Assembly: GCF_000380085.1 (NCBI RefSeq)
Contig: NZ_KB904556.1
Span: forward strand, 91,033 to 155,032
Source of the DNA: Streptococcus merionis DSM 19192
Lineage (GTDB): Bacteria > Bacillota > Bacilli > Lactobacillales > Streptococcaceae
DNA length: 64,000 nt
Direction: 5' to 3'
In this document: positions 34,105-45,506 of the stretch, in pieces
How positions within the stretch are numbered: position 1 is the stretch's first letter
Layout of the letters: each line of letters opens with the position of its first letter
Program-made: the position numbers and the translations under genes
The notes under the pieces: generated by a model
Database searches by the model: none
What the model was told of the DNA's origin: nothing
Seen by the model: the letters and a program-made list of their open reading frames with translations, nothing else

Positions 34105-36606
34105 ATGGCAAAATTTGATTTTGAGAAATTGAAAAACATACAGAATAATGAAAAAGTAAAATCCTTCACATCAGGAGTGACCTCCTTCTGGAAAAAGTCA
34201 GGCCTTGCTAAAGTATCGCCAGTATTAGTCAAAATTTTAGGTGGTATTAAGGTTGCCTTTAATAGTGTTTTTGTTATTGGACTTTTGCTGGTTTCTTTGG
34301 GAGCTGGTGCGGCGCTTGGTTATATTGGCAGTCTTTTTGAAGAAGTTGAAAAGATGAACCAAGCTACTCTTGTAAAGCGGGTGAGTGAGGTGACTGGAGT
34401 TTCCAAGTTGACTTATGCTGATGGCAGTTTGATATCAGAAGTCAAGTCAGATCTTTTGCGTCAGGAAGTTCCTAGTGAGCAGATTTCATCCTATCTAAAG
34501 CAAGCGGTGATTGCTACTGAAGATGAAAATTTTGAATCGCATCAGGGTGTTGTTCCTAAAGCTATCTTTCGGGCAGCGCTTGGTTCTTTAGGATTAGGCT
34601 CTTCAAGTGGCGGATCTACTTTGACCCAGCAGTTAATCAAGCAGCAGGTTGTCGGAAATGAATTGACCTATTCCCGTAAGGCAACAGAGATTATTCACGC
34701 TTTGGAGCTGGAAAGAAATCTGACTAAAGACGAGATCTTGACACTTTACCTTAACGTATCCTCTTTTGGGCGCAATCATCATGGGCAAAATATCGCGGGT
34801 GTTGAAGAAGCTGCTCAAGGGATTTTTGGGGTGTCTGCAGCAGAACTCTCCATTCCCCAAGCAGCCTTTATCGCAGGTTTGCCACAGAGCCCCATTGTCT
34901 ATTCGCCTTATGCGTCTGATGGTACTCTAAAGTCGGCAGAAGGCCTTGTCTATGGATTGGGACGAGCTCATGATGTGTTATACAATATGTATCGCACAGG
35001 GGCTCTCACAAAAGAAGAGTTTGACATCTACTCCGCCTACGACATCACCCAAGACTTTCTTCCAGGAGAACCGATTGTTAGCGATAGTGGCGATTACCTT
35101 TACTACGCCGTTATGGAGGAAGCTGAGTCAATTGTTTATGACTTATTGATCCAACGCGATCAGGTTTCTGAAGAAAAGTTACAGCAGGCTGAGACCGTTC
35201 AGACCTATAAGGAAATGGCTAGTCGGGAATTGAGTTTAGGTGGTTACACGGTTTCCACGACTATTAATCCTGCGGTATATCAAGCCATGCAACAAGCGGC
35301 TAATGCCTACTCAGGTGTTCTACAAGATGGTACTTCTACCGTTGAAGTTGGAAATATTCTCCTTAACAATAAAACAGGAGCGGTTATTGGTTTTGTGGGG
35401 GGCTACAACTATGCGAGCAACCAAGTCAATCATGCCCTAAATACTTATCGTTCACCAGGGTCTAATATCAAGCCGATACTGCCTTATGCCATAGCGATTG
35501 ACCAAGGCCTAATGGGGTCAGCCTCAATGGTATCCAACTATCCAGCGACCTATGCTAGTGGTCAAAAAATTATGCATGGTGTCAGCGCTGGGACCAAGAT
35601 GGAGACACTGCAAGAAGCGCTCAATCAATCGCAAAATATCCCCGCTTATTGGACCTACAAACTTCTTAGAGATTCAGGCATTAATGTTCAATCCTACATG
35701 GAAAAAATGAATATTTCTATTCCAGAGTATGGTATTGAAAGTTTGCCGTTGGGGTCTGGTGCTGAAGTTACGGTTGCGCAGATGGCTAACGCTTATCAGA
35801 CTATAGCTAATGACGGGGTTTACCAGAAATATCATATGGTAGATAAGATTACCGATGAAAGCGGAGAAGTCATCTACCAACACCAATCAGAACCCGTCCA
35901 AGTTTTCTCTAAAGCAGCAGCAACCATCATGCAACAGCTTCTCAGAGGACCGATTACTTCTGGAGCGACAACTTATTACCTCAACCAATTGCGAGGTCAA
36001 AATGGAACGCTTGCTGGAGCTGATTGGATTGGGAAAACAGGGTCAACAGATTATTATAAAGATGTTTGGCTCAGCTTGGCAACGCCGACAGTGACTCTCA
36101 GTGGCTGGGCAGGCCATGATGATAATACGGCTATGCCTGATGACACAGGTTATAACCGCAATGCCCAGTACATGGCACGCTTGGTAGCGGCGATCTATGC
36201 AGCTGATCCGGGAGTATTTGGCAATATCGGCGAGCGTTTTGAATTGGATTCTAGCGTTATTGCCTCTCAGGTCCTGACAGCGACAGGGCAACGGCCAGGT
36301 CAGGTGACCATAAATGGCAGAACGTTCACGGTTGGTGGTGAGACAACTACAAGCTATTGGGCTAAAAATGGTGCTCCAGTTACAGGTTACCGTTTTGCCA
36401 TTGGTGGTACCGATGCAGACTATGCGAGGGCTTGGGGAAGTATCGGGGGAAATAGTGAGCAGAAAGATGACGAAGAGGAGAAGGACAATAAAGAGAGCGA
36501 GGAAACCAGCTCTTCATCTAGAAATGATAGGACTGAGAGTTCTGAGGAATCTAGTAGTAGTAGGTCGTCCTCATCTGATTCGGCTGAGGAAGAAGCAGAA
36601 GAATAG
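34105..36606 (+). CDS. pbp1b: Class A penicillin-binding protein PBP1b
   Basis: An 833-residue bifunctional cell-wall synthase. One membrane anchor (53-75), GT51 domain (EDENFESHQGV from 139; GGSTLTQQL from 169), transpeptidase with SNIK (Ser453), SQN (509-511) and KTGS (Lys644). The last 50 residues form an extracellular tail of Glu and Ser runs. It is placed between tyrS and rpoB, as in other streptococci. The start follows AAGGAG. Confidence 0.94.
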   Translation: MAKFDFEKLKNIQNNEKVKSFTSGVTSFWKKSGLAKVSPVLVKILGGIKVAFNSVFVIGLLLVSLGAGAALGYIGSLFEEVEKMNQATLVKRVSEVTGVSKLTYADGSLISEVKSDLLRQEVPSEQISSYLKQAVIATEDENFESHQGVVPKAIFRAALGSLGLGSSSGGSTLTQQLIKQQVVGNELTYSRKATEIIHALELERNLTKDEILTLYLNVSSFGRNHHGQNIAGVEEAAQGIFGVSAAELSIPQAAFIAGLPQSPIVYSPYASDGTLKSAEGLVYGLGRAHDVLYNMYRTGALTKEEFDIYSAYDITQDFLPGEPIVSDSGDYLYYAVMEEAESIVYDLLIQRDQVSEEKLQQAETVQTYKEMASRELSLGGYTVSTTINPAVYQAMQQAANAYSGVLQDGTSTVEVGNILLNNKTGAVIGFVGGYNYASNQVNHALNTYRSPGSNIKPILPYAIAIDQGLMGSASMVSNYPATYASGQKIMHGVSAGTKMETLQEALNQSQNIPAYWTYKLLRDSGINVQSYMEKMNISIPEYGIESLPLGSGAEVTVAQMANAYQTIANDGVYQKYHMVDKITDESGEVIYQHQSEPVQVFSKAAATIMQQLLRGPITSGATTYYLNQLRGQNGTLAGADWIGKTGSTDYYKDVWLSLATPTVTLSGWAGHDDNTAMPDDTGYNRNAQYMARLVAAIYAADPGVFGNIGERFELDSSVIASQVLTATGQRPGQVTINGRTFTVGGETTTSYWAKNGAPVTGYRFAIGGTDADYARAWGSIGGNSEQKDDEEEKDNKESEETSSSSRNDRTESSEESSSSRSSSSDSAEEEAEE

Positions 36607-36730
36607 CCTTCTTCGTTTAGACCCTGTGATTACAGCTTGACCTTACTTTCCGTTACCCGTCGGTTGTTTCGAGGCTAAGCTAAAAGGACTCCTATTAAAT
36701 CAGTATTCTACAATCTTAGTCAACTTTTTG

Positions 36731-36767
36731 GGGATGGGACGATGAAGTCGATTTCTGTCTCATTCCC
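36731..36767 (+). repeat. Hairpin of the GAGTGGGAC-like family after pbp1b
   Basis: GGGATGGGAC (36731-36740) pairs with GTCTCATTCCC (36757-36767). It is a possible terminator of pbp1b, although no T run follows. 36768-37019 shows no gene. Confidence 0.55.
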
Positions 36768-37019
36768 ACTATGCTTTAATCAAGAAAAAGCTCAGCTTGC
36801 AATGGCTTGGAGACTTTCGAGATATGCTTGAAAATGAAAAAGCCTCAGCTCGTCAGAGTTGACCCCACTCTTCAAAAATTGCCTTGGTGTTCGAAAAACG
36901 ATTATTTGCATCAGAGCCTCCTACTTGTGGAGCTAAGCTAACTTTCATCAAATGATTGAGTGAATGCTGGTCTTGGAAAAAGCGGGTTAAGTTTGTCTTT
37001 GAAAATCAGCGCAAATCAT

Positions 37020-37048
37020 TTGCAAAATCAGGCAAGATAATGTATAAT
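37020..37048 (+). promoter_or_regulatory. Promoter of rpoB-rpoC
   Basis: TTGCAA (37020-37025), 17 bases, TATAAT (37043-37048). It predicts a leader of about 460 bases. Confidence 0.7.
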
Positions 37049-37102
37049 AGTGAGAAAGATTTGTCGTGGTTTTGTTTGAAATATTGTCCAAATAAGACTT
37101 AC

Positions 37103-37147
37103 AGCAGTTAAATCCAACTGAAACGGGGAGATTTAGCTGCTCTTTTT
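37103..37147 (+). terminator. Terminator-like hairpin early in the rpoB leader
   Basis: AGCAGTTAAATC (37103-37114) pairs with GATTTAGCTGCT (37130-37141), then CTTTTT. It lies about 50 bases after the predicted start, so it can act as an attenuator and may yield a short RNA. Confidence 0.7.
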
Positions 37148-37239
37148 GCGCCTGTTTTTAGGATTTTTTGCATTTGTTACACAAATTTAAAATTTCTAAA
37201 AATTAGCGTTTAAAAAGGACTAAAACTTAATAGGAGAGT

Positions 37240-37516
37240 TGAACAAAAGTATCCAGCTTTCTCTATTGTTATCGTTCAAGGAACGAAATGTAGCGCTTGG
37301 GAGAAGGAACAAGGCTTAGCCTTTCTCTCGGCGCAGTTGATGAGGAGTCATCAACCACTGCTGGGACAACCAGTGTTACTACCGTAACTTTGCAGAAGTG
37401 GGTGTTCGGCAGATTGAAAAAACTGTCGGGGGATTGGTTTTTTAAGAAATGCCGATTTTATCCCACACTGCGTCTGACTGCTTGGTCAGTCTTATCTTAG
37501 AAAAGGAGCTAACAAC
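37240..37516 (+). ncRNA. Structured rpoB 5' leader (candidate Lacto-rpoB type RNA)
   Basis: Several stems lie in series: GAGAAGG with CCTTTCTC (37302-37329), a perfect GTTGATGA-GGAG-TCATCAAC hairpin (37337-37356), GTTAC-TACC-GTAAC (37376-37389), CGGCAG with CTGTCG (about 37410-37431) and CTGAC with GTCAG near 37475-37490. A conserved RNA called Lacto-rpoB is known upstream of rpoB in Lactobacillales. I cannot align to its model here, so identity is a proposal. Confidence 0.5.
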
Positions 37517-40500
37517 TTGGCAGGACATGAAGTTCAGTACGGCAAACACCGTACCCGTCGTAGCTTTTCAAGAATCAAAGAGGTTCTTGATTTACCAAAC
37601 TTGATTGAAATCCAGACTGATTCATATAAGGAATTTCTGGAGCGTGAACTGAAAGAAGTCTTTGAAGATGTTCTTCCAGTATCGAACTTCACAGACACCA
37701 TGGAACTGGAGTTTGTGGGGTATGAAATGCGTGAGCCTAAGTATACCTTAGAAGAAGCGCGTCTTCACGATGCCTCTTACTCAGCACCGATCTATGTCAC
37801 CTTCCGTCTGATTAATAAGGAGACAGGTGAAATTAAGACTCAGGAAGTCTTCTTCGGTGATTTCCCACTCATGACTGAGATGGGAACTTTCATCATCAAT
37901 GGTGGTGAGAGGATTATCGTTTCTCAGCTGGTGCGTTCACCTGGTGTTTACTTCAATGATAAGGTTGATAAAAACGGTAAGGTTGGTTATGGGACAACAG
38001 TAATTCCTAACCGTGGTGCTTGGTTGGAGTTGGAGAGCGATTCCAAAGACATCGGTTATGCCCGTATTGACCGTACCCGTAAGATTCCGTTTACAACCCT
38101 TGTGCGCGCCCTTGGTTTCTCAGGTGATGATGAAATCTTTGATATTTTCGGAGATAGTGATATTGTCCGTAACACTATCGAAAAAGACTTGCATAAAAAT
38201 CTGTCTGACTCACGCACAGATGAAGCTCTTAAGGAAATCTATGAGCGTCTTCGTCCAGGGGAACCTAAGACTGCAGACTCTTCACGTAGCTTGTTGACAG
38301 CGCGTTTCTTTGACTCTCGCCGTTACGACTTGGCTGCGGTTGGTCGTTACAAGATTAATAAAAAGCTAAGCCTCAAGACTCGTCTTTTGAACCAGACGAT
38401 TGCAGAATCATTGGTTGATCCTGAAACAGGGGAAATTTTGGTGGAGTCTGGAACGGTCTTGACGCGTCAAGTCATTGACTCGATCGCAGAGCACTTGGAT
38501 GGTGATCTGAATAAAATCACCTATATTCCCAACGATTCTGCTGTTTTGACAGATCCTGTTGAATTGCAACGCTTCAAGATTGTGGCGCCAACGGATCCTG
38601 ATCGCGTTATCCATGTCATTGGGAATGCCAATCCAGATGAGCGCAAACGTACTATTACACCAGCTGACATCTTGGCTTCTATGAACTACTTCCTCAACTT
38701 GGCAGAAGGTCTGGGCCGTGTCGATGATATTGATCACTTGGGGAATCGTCGTATTCGTGCTGTTGGAGAGCTTTTAGCTAATCAAGTACGGATCGGTTTG
38801 ACGCGCATGGAGCGAAATCTGCGAGAGCGCATGTCTTCTCAGGACAATGAAGTTTTGACACCGCAAAGCATTATTAATATCCGTCCAGTAACTGCCGCAG
38901 TGAAAGAGTTCTTTGGTTCTTCTCAGTTATCACAGTTCATGGATCAGCACAATCCGCTTTCTGAGCTTTCACATAAACGCCGTTTGTCAGCCTTAGGGCC
39001 TGGTGGTTTGACCCGTGACCGTGCTGGTTATGAAGTGCGGGACGTGCATTACACTCACTATGGTCGTATGTGTCCGATTGAAACGCCTGAAGGACCAAAC
39101 ATTGGTCTGATCAATAACTTGTCGTCTTACGGACACCTTAACAAGTACGGCTTTATCCAAACACCGTATCGTAAGATTGACCCAGAAACCCGTCAAGTGA
39201 CAGATGAAATTGTTTGGTTGACAGCGGACGAAGAAGATGAGTTTATCGTAGCTCAGGCTAACTCACCACTTAAGGAAGACCGCACATTTGCCACTGAAAT
39301 TGTTATGGGGCGTCATCAAGGGAACAACCAAGAATTTCCAGCTGACCAAGCGGATTTCATGGACGTATCTCCTAAGCAGGTAGTTGCCGTTGCAACAGCG
39401 TGTATTCCGTTCTTGGAAAACGATGACTCCAACCGTGCCCTCATGGGTGCTAACATGCAACGTCAGGCTGTGCCGCTCATTGATCCGAAAGCGCCTTATG
39501 TTGGTACTGGTATGGAGTATCAAGCAGCCCACGATTCAGGTGCAGCGGTGATTGCTCAGCATGAAGGTACTGTTACTTACGCCGATGCCGATAAGGTAGA
39601 AGTGCGTCGCGAAGATGGCTCACTCGACATTTACACCGTAACGAAATTCCGTCGGTCGAACTCAGGTACAGCCTACAATCAACGCACACTTGTTAAAGTT
39701 GGCGATAAGGTTGAAAAAGGCGATTTCATTGCGGATGGTCCTTCTATGGAACGTGGCGAAATGGCCCTTGGTCAAAACCCTATTGTTGCTTACATGACTT
39801 GGGAAGGGTATAACTTCGAGGATGCGGTTATCATGAGTGAGCGCTTGGTCAAGGACGATGTTTACACCTCCGTTCACTTGGAAGAGTACGAATCAGAAAC
39901 CCGCGATACCAAGTTAGGCCCTGAAGAAATTACGCGTGAAATTCCAAACGTTGGTGAAGAAGCCCTTCGTCAGCTGGATGAGATGGGGATTATCCGCATC
40001 GGTGCAGAGGTTAAGGAAGGTGACATTCTTGTTGGTAAGGTGACACCTAAAGGTGAAAAAGACCTTTCTGCAGAAGAGCGTCTCTTGCACGCCATCTTTG
40101 GTGATAAGTCACGCGAAGTTCGTGATACTTCGTTGCGCGTGCCTCACGGTGCTGACGGTGTCGTTCGAGATGTGAAAATCTTTACCCGCGCTAACGGAGA
40201 CGAACTTCAATCTGGCGTCAACATGCTGGTTCGTGTCTATATTGCTCAAAAACGGAAGATCAAGGTCGGAGATAAGATGGCCGGTCGTCACGGGAACAAG
40301 GGTGTCGTATCGCGTATCGTTCCTGTAGAAGACATGCCGTACTTACCAGACGGTACACCAGTTGATATCATGCTCAACCCACTCGGGGTACCATCACGTA
40401 TGAATATCGGTCAAGTTATGGAGCTTCACTTAGGTATGGCAGCTCGCAACTTGGGCATCCACATCGCAACACCAGTCTTTGATGGCGCAAGTTCAGAAGA

Positions 40501-41101
40501 TTTATGGTCAACGGTGAAGGAAGCCGGTATGGACTCAGATGCCAAGACTGTCCTTTATGATGGCCGTACAGGTGAGCCATTTGACAACCGCGTTTCTGTT
40601 GGTGTCATGTACATGATTAAGCTGCACCACATGGTTGATGACAAGCTTCATGCTCGCTCAACAGGGCCTTACTCACTCGTTACCCAACAGCCACTCGGAG
40701 GTAAAGCTCAGTTTGGTGGACAGCGTTTCGGTGAGATGGAAGTTTGGGCTCTTGAAGCCTACGGAGCATCTAATGTCTTGCAAGAAATTTTGACCTACAA
40801 GTCAGATGATGTAACAGGTCGTCTCAAGGCTTATGAAGCTATCACAAAAGGCAATCCGATTCCAAAACCTGGTGTCCCAGAATCGTTCCGCGTTCTTGTG
40901 AAAGAATTGCAGTCGCTCGGTCTTGACATGCGTGTCCTTGACGAAGATGACAATGAAGTAGAACTCCGTGACTTGGATGAAGGTGAAGATGACGATATTA
41001 TCCACGTTGATGATCTTGAAAAGGCGCGTCAAAAAGCTGCGGCAGAAGCAGCTGCAGCCTTTGAAGCAGAAGAATCTGAAGATAAAACTGCGGATTCCTA
41101 A
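37517..41101 (+). CDS. rpoB: RNA polymerase beta subunit
   Basis: An 1194-residue subunit of the core enzyme. Conserved regions are all present: the rifampicin-binding segment [20 protein letters not shown] with the usual wild-type residues, [17 protein letters not shown], and the C-terminal [18 protein letters not shown]. The C-terminus is an acidic, Ala-rich tail. TTG 37517 is the start, 8 bases after AAGGAG, as in other streptococci ([20 protein letters not shown]). rpoC follows after 155 bases. Confidence 0.98.
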   Translation: MAGHEVQYGKHRTRRSFSRIKEVLDLPNLIEIQTDSYKEFLERELKEVFEDVLPVSNFTDTMELEFVGYEMREPKYTLEEARLHDASYSAPIYVTFRLINKETGEIKTQEVFFGDFPLMTEMGTFIINGGERIIVSQLVRSPGVYFNDKVDKNGKVGYGTTVIPNRGAWLELESDSKDIGYARIDRTRKIPFTTLVRALGFSGDDEIFDIFGDSDIVRNTIEKDLHKNLSDSRTDEALKEIYERLRPGEPKTADSSRSLLTARFFDSRRYDLAAVGRYKINKKLSLKTRLLNQTIAESLVDPETGEILVESGTVLTRQVIDSIAEHLDGDLNKITYIPNDSAVLTDPVELQRFKIVAPTDPDRVIHVIGNANPDERKRTITPADILASMNYFLNLAEGLGRVDDIDHLGNRRIRAVGELLANQVRIGLTRMERNLRERMSSQDNEVLTPQSIINIRPVTAAVKEFFGSSQLSQFMDQHNPLSELSHKRRLSALGPGGLTRDRAGYEVRDVHYTHYGRMCPIETPEGPNIGLINNLSSYGHLNKYGFIQTPYRKIDPETRQVTDEIVWLTADEEDEFIVAQANSPLKEDRTFATEIVMGRHQGNNQEFPADQADFMDVSPKQVVAVATACIPFLENDDSNRALMGANMQRQAVPLIDPKAPYVGTGMEYQAAHDSGAAVIAQHEGTVTYADADKVEVRREDGSLDIYTVTKFRRSNSGTAYNQRTLVKVGDKVEKGDFIADGPSMERGEMALGQNPIVAYMTWEGYNFEDAVIMSERLVKDDVYTSVHLEEYESETRDTKLGPEEITREIPNVGEEALRQLDEMGIIRIGAEVKEGDILVGKVTPKGEKDLSAEERLLHAIFGDKSREVRDTSLRVPHGADGVVRDVKIFTRANGDELQSGVNMLVRVYIAQKRKIKVGDKMAGRHGNKGVVSRIVPVEDMPYLPDGTPVDIMLNPLGVPSRMNIGQVMELHLGMAARNLGIHIATPVFDGASSEDLWSTVKEAGMDSDAKTVLYDGRTGEPFDNRVSVGVMYMIKLHHMVDDKLHARSTGPYSLVTQQPLGGKAQFGGQRFGEMEVWALEAYGASNVLQEILTYKSDDVTGRLKAYEAITKGNPIPKPGVPESFRVLVKELQSLGLDMRVLDEDDNEVELRDLDEGEDDDIIHVDDLEKARQKAAAEAAAAFEAEESEDKTADS

Positions 41102-41139
41102 CGAGGAGTAAGACTCTGTCTATGAAATGTAAGACTGAA

Positions 41140-41221
41140 GAGACGACCAACTTTAGTAGTTAGATGTCTCCTCAGTTATTGAGAGGACCAAGGGATAGCA
41201 GGTTTGTTCCTACCTTTGGTC
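41140..41221 (+). other. Two hairpins in the rpoB-rpoC gap
   Basis: GAGAC (41140-41144) with GTCTC (41166-41170) encloses AACT/AGTT. GACCAAGG (41186-41193) pairs with CCTTTGGTC (41213-41221). Neither is followed by a T run, so they look like mRNA processing or stability elements. Confidence 0.5.
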
Positions 41222-41256
41222 TTGTCTCATCTGAAAGATAAAGAAAGGTATAACTA

Positions 41257-44200
41257 GTGGTTGACGTAAATCGATTTAAAAGTATGCAAATCACCCTAGC
41301 TTCGCCAAATAAGGTTCGTTCATGGTCTTATGGTGAGGTTAAAAAACCTGAAACCATCAACTACCGCACATTGAAACCTGAACGCGAAGGGCTTTTCGAT
41401 GAAGTGATTTTTGGTCCAACTAAGGACTGGGAATGTGCTTGTGGAAAGTACAAACGGATTCGTTACAAGGGGATTGTGTGTGACCGCTGTGGGGTTGAAG
41501 TGACCCGTGCCAAAGTGCGCCGTGAGCGTATGGGGCACATCGAGTTAAAAGCTCCAATTTCCCACATCTGGTATTTTAAAGGCATTCCATCTCGTATGGG
41601 CTTGACGCTTGATATGAGCCCGCGTGCCTTGGAAGAAGTCATTTATTTTGCGGCTTATGTCGTGATTGATCCAAAAGAAACACCGCTTGAGCACAAGTCT
41701 ATCATGACAGAGCGAGAATATCGTGAACGACTTCGTGAGTACGGTGCAGGCTCTTTTGTAGCCAAAATGGGTGCAGAAGCGATTCAAGATCTTCTTCGCC
41801 AAGTTGATTTACCTACAGAAATCGCAGCGCTTAAAGAAGAGCTCAAGACAGCTTCTGGCCAAAAACGGATCAAAGCAGTTCGCCGTTTGGATGTTTTGGA
41901 TGCTTTCTACAAATCTGGCAATAAGCCAGAATGGATGATCCTTAATATCTTACCAGTGATTCCACCGGATCTCCGTCCGATGGTGCAACTTGATGGTGGC
42001 CGTTTTGCGGCATCTGACCTTAACGATCTCTATCGTCGTGTCATCAACCGTAACAATCGTTTGGCTCGTCTTTTAGAGCTTAATGCTCCAGGTATCATCG
42101 TTCAAAATGAAAAACGGATGTTACAGGAAGCGGTAGACGCTCTTATTGACAATGGTCGGCGTGGCCGTCCGATCACAGGACCAGGTAGTCGTCCCCTTAA
42201 ATCTCTTAGTCACATGTTAAAAGGTAAGCAGGGGCGCTTCCGTCAAAACTTGCTTGGGAAACGTGTTGACTTCTCAGGGCGTTCTGTTATCGCTGTTGGT
42301 CCGACGCTTAAAATGTACCAGTGTGGTGTGCCGCGCGAAATGGCAATTGAACTCTTCAAGCCTTTTGTGATGCGTGAAATTGTTGCCCGTGAGTATGCTG
42401 CAAACGTTAAAGCAGCCAAGCGTATGGTAGAACGTGGTGATGAGCGCATTTGGGACATCTTGGAAGAAGTCATCAAAGAGCACCCTGTGCTTCTTAACCG
42501 TGCACCTACCCTTCACCGTCTTGGGATCCAAGCTTTTGAGCCAGTCCTCATTGACGGTAAGGCTCTTCGCTTGCACCCGCTCGTGTGTGAAGCCTATAAT
42601 GCCGACTTTGACGGGGATCAAATGGCCATCCATGTGCCGCTTTCAGAAGAAGCACAGGCAGAAGCCCGTATTCTCATGCTTGCCGCGGAGCATATCCTTA
42701 ACCCTAAAGATGGAAAACCAGTTGTAACCCCGTCTCAAGATATGGTCTTAGGAAACTACTACTTGACGATGGAAGATGCTGGTCGCGAAGGTGAGGGCAT
42801 GGTCTTTAAAGATGCCAATGAAGCCGTTATGGCTTACCGCAATGGGTATGTGCACTTGCATAGCCGTGTTGGTATCGCAACAGACAGCCTCGATAAACCT
42901 TGGCTTGATGATCAAAAAGGCAAGATCCTGATGACTACTGTTGGGAAAATTCTCTTCAATGCCATCATGCCTGCTGAATTACCATACTTGCAAGAGCCAA
43001 ATAACGCTAATTTGACAGATGGCGTTCCAGCCAAATATTTTTTGACACCAGGTCAGGATATTAAGGCTGAAATTGCTAAACTTGACATCAATCAACCGTT
43101 CAAGAAAAAGAATCTTGGTAACATCATCGCTGAAATCTTCAAACGTTTCCGCACGACTGAAACCTCAGCCTTGCTTGACCGTTTGAAAGACTTAGGCTAC
43201 TACCATTCAACCTTAGCTGGTCTGACCGTAGGTATCGCTGATATTCCTGTTATCGAAGACAAGGAAAGCGTGATTGCTGAGGCGCATGACAAGGTAGATA
43301 TGATTACCAAGCAATTCCGTCGTGGTCTTATCAACGATGAGGAGCGCTACAATGCGGTCACAGCAACCTGGCGTGAGACCAAGGAAATTCTTGAAAAACG
43401 CTTGATTGAAAAACAAGATCCGAAGAACCCAATCGTTATGATGATGGACTCTGGAGCCCGTGGTAATATCTCTAACTTCTCTCAGCTTGCGGGGATGCGT
43501 GGATTGATGTCAGCTCCGAACGGTCGTATCATGGAGTTGCCAATCCTCTCTAACTTCCGTGAAGGTCTTTCAGTCCTTGAGATGTTCTTCTCCACACACG
43601 GTGCCCGTAAGGGGATGACCGATACGGCCCTCAAAACTGCCGACTCAGGTTATCTGACTCGTCGTTTGGTTGACGTGGCGCAAGACGTGATTATCCGTGA
43701 GGATGACTGTGGTACAGACCGTGGTTTGGATATCACCTCAATCACAGATGGTAAGGAAATGATTGAGCCGCTAGAAGAGCGTCTTCAAGGCCGTTACACT
43801 AAGAAAACGGTTCGTCATCCTGAGACAGGTGAGGTGATTGTTGCAGCTGACAAGCTCATCACAGAAGATTTGGCCCGTCAGATTGTCCAGGCTGGTGTTG
43901 AACAAGTCACAATCCGCTCTGTCTTTACATGTAACACACGTCATGGTGTCTGCCGTCACTGTTACGGTATCAACTTGGCAACAGGTGATGCGGTCGAAGT
44001 GGGCGAAGCAGTCGGTACAGTTGCTGCGCAATCTATCGGTGAACCAGGAACACAGTTGACAATGCGTACCTTCCATACGGGTGGTGTAGCCTCTAACACA
44101 GATATTACGCAAGGTCTTCCTCGTGTCCAAGAAATCTTTGAAGCTCGTAACCCTAAAGGGGAAGCGGTCATCACAGAGGTCAAGGGGACTGTTACCGCTA

Positions 44201-44886
44201 TTGAAGAAGATGCGTCAACTCGTACTAAGAAAGTCTTCGTCTCTGGTCAAACAGGTGAAGGTGAGTATGTTGTTCCTTATACAGCACGTATGCGCGTTGA
44301 AGTTGGCGATTCTGTCAACCGTGGTCAAGCCTTGACAGAAGGTTCCATCCAGCCAAAACATTTGCTTGAAGTCCGAGATGTCCTTTCTGTGGAAACCTAT
44401 CTCCTCTCTGAGGTTCAAAAAGTTTACCGTAGTCAGGGTGTAGAGATTGGTGACAAGCACATTGAAGTAATGGTTCGGCAAATGCTTCGCAAGGTGCGTA
44501 TCATGGATCCAGGTGATACAGACCTCCTTATGGGAACACTTATGGATATCACTGACTTTACAGATGCCAACCGTGAAGTTGTTATTTCAGGTGGTATTCC
44601 AGCGACAGCTCGTCCAGTTCTTATGGGAATTACAAAGGCTTCCCTTGAAACAAATTCATTCCTTTCTGCTGCGTCCTTCCAGGAAACAACCCGTGTTCTG
44701 ACAGATGCAGCCATTCGTGGAAAACGTGACCATCTTCTTGGTCTCAAAGAAAATGTCATCATCGGTAAGATTATCCCAGCAGGTACAGGTATGGCTCGCT
44801 ACCGCAATATTGAACCACAAGCTGTTAACGAAGTTGAACTCATCGAAGCCGAAGAGTTGACCGAAGAAATCGTTAGCCCAGAATAA
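41257..44886 (+). CDS. rpoC: RNA polymerase beta' subunit
   Basis: A 1209-residue subunit. N-terminal zinc site [20 protein letters not shown], active-site NADFDGD (448-454) binding catalytic magnesium, the trigger-loop region [17 protein letters not shown], and a second Cys cluster ([13 protein letters not shown]). GTG 41257 lies 9-10 bases after AAAGG. It is co-transcribed with rpoB. Confidence 0.98.
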   Translation: MVDVNRFKSMQITLASPNKVRSWSYGEVKKPETINYRTLKPEREGLFDEVIFGPTKDWECACGKYKRIRYKGIVCDRCGVEVTRAKVRRERMGHIELKAPISHIWYFKGIPSRMGLTLDMSPRALEEVIYFAAYVVIDPKETPLEHKSIMTEREYRERLREYGAGSFVAKMGAEAIQDLLRQVDLPTEIAALKEELKTASGQKRIKAVRRLDVLDAFYKSGNKPEWMILNILPVIPPDLRPMVQLDGGRFAASDLNDLYRRVINRNNRLARLLELNAPGIIVQNEKRMLQEAVDALIDNGRRGRPITGPGSRPLKSLSHMLKGKQGRFRQNLLGKRVDFSGRSVIAVGPTLKMYQCGVPREMAIELFKPFVMREIVAREYAANVKAAKRMVERGDERIWDILEEVIKEHPVLLNRAPTLHRLGIQAFEPVLIDGKALRLHPLVCEAYNADFDGDQMAIHVPLSEEAQAEARILMLAAEHILNPKDGKPVVTPSQDMVLGNYYLTMEDAGREGEGMVFKDANEAVMAYRNGYVHLHSRVGIATDSLDKPWLDDQKGKILMTTVGKILFNAIMPAELPYLQEPNNANLTDGVPAKYFLTPGQDIKAEIAKLDINQPFKKKNLGNIIAEIFKRFRTTETSALLDRLKDLGYYHSTLAGLTVGIADIPVIEDKESVIAEAHDKVDMITKQFRRGLINDEERYNAVTATWRETKEILEKRLIEKQDPKNPIVMMMDSGARGNISNFSQLAGMRGLMSAPNGRIMELPILSNFREGLSVLEMFFSTHGARKGMTDTALKTADSGYLTRRLVDVAQDVIIREDDCGTDRGLDITSITDGKEMIEPLEERLQGRYTKKTVRHPETGEVIVAADKLITEDLARQIVQAGVEQVTIRSVFTCNTRHGVCRHCYGINLATGDAVEVGEAVGTVAAQSIGEPGTQLTMRTFHTGGVASNTDITQGLPRVQEIFEARNPKGEAVITEVKGTVTAIEEDASTRTKKVFVSGQTGEGEYVVPYTARMRVEVGDSVNRGQALTEGSIQPKHLLEVRDVLSVETYLLSEVQKVYRSQGVEIGDKHIEVMVRQMLRKVRIMDPGDTDLLMGTLMDITDFTDANREVVISGGIPATARPVLMGITKASLETNSFLSAASFQETTRVLTDAAIRGKRDHLLGLKENVIIGKIIPAGTGMARYRNIEPQAVNEVELIEAEELTEEIVSPE

Positions 44887-44908
44887 ATTCATTTCAATCA
44901 GAAATTTT

Positions 44909-44938
44909 AAAAAACCAGCGAGAAATCGTTGGTTTTTT
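44909..44938 (+). terminator. Terminator of rpoB-rpoC
   Basis: AAAAAACCAGCGA, loop GAAA, TCGTTGGTTTTTT: a perfect 13-bp stem. Confidence 0.9.
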
Positions 44939-45039
44939 AGGTATAAATGAGTAGCGTGATTGTGGTATCTAACTGGCGTTAAGAGTCTCAAAATAGCTAA
45001 AATACTTTAAAAATTATGGTTTAATAGTTGACAAAATTC

Positions 45040-45049
45040 GGGGGGGGGG
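45040..45049 (+). repeat. Tract of ten G residues
   Basis: Ten consecutive G bases in an AT-rich intergenic region, 7 bases after TTGACA (45028-45033). Such tracts change length by slippage. No -10 box sits at the right distance and no gene directly follows, so a phase-variable promoter is not evident. The rest of 44939-45471 contains two family hairpins and no gene. Confidence 0.7.
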
Positions 45050-45122
45050 AAGACGAAACGATGAAGTTAACCTCATAAAATCACGATTTCTTATACGCGA
45101 TCTTCAATGATTACAAGTTTTT

Positions 45123-45161
45123 GGAGTGAGGGGAAGCCATCATGGCTATCTGTCTGACTCC
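45123..45161 (+). repeat. GAGTGGGACAG-family hairpin, copy 1 before the ABC operon
   Basis: GGAGTGAG (45123-45130) with GACTCC at 45156-45161, enclosing the palindrome AGCCATCATGGCT (45135-45147). Closely related to the terminator after tsf. Confidence 0.65.
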
Positions 45162-45349
45162 TTTTCTATTTTCTTGTCTATACAATTTTTTATGTGCTTC
45201 AAGTCAAGTACACTAACAGTTTTTAGGAGAATAAGCTGAATAAGCGCACGCTATTGTTAACTTGGATTGTAAAACGACAGACAATCAGGACAATTTTTCT
45301 CAAAAGTAGAGTGAATCTAGAATTTTCCATGAAATGAATAGGTGTAGAA

Positions 45350-45388
45350 AGAACTGGGACAGCCATTCTGGCTATTTCAGCCAGTTCT
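45350..45388 (+). repeat. GAGTGGGACAG-family hairpin, copy 2 before the ABC operon
   Basis: AGAACTGG (45350-45357) pairs with CCAGTTCT (45381-45388), around GGGACAGCCATTCTGGCT. It shares the ACAGCCAT-ATGGCT-like core with the copies at 28952 and 45123. Confidence 0.6.
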
Positions 45389-45471
45389 AGCGGTTATGAT
45401 CAAGAATCTGTATGCCCTCGATCCAATCGTCGAAATATTTGCAAAATAATCTAGTATAATTATGCCAAACA

Positions 45472-45480
45472 TGGTATAAT
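45472..45480 (+). promoter_or_regulatory. Extended -10 promoter of the amino-acid ABC operon
   Basis: TGGTATAAT (45472-45480), 26 bases before the permease start. A second TATAAT lies at 45455-45460. No good -35 box. Confidence 0.5.
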
Positions 45481-45506
45481 GGGAAAATATCGCGAGGAGG
45501 CTCTTT

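Noticed and set aside
37297..37500. Plus-strand frame in the rpoB leader (67 codons)
   Set aside because: It coincides with the series of hairpins and has no ribosome site; the region behaves as structured leader RNA.
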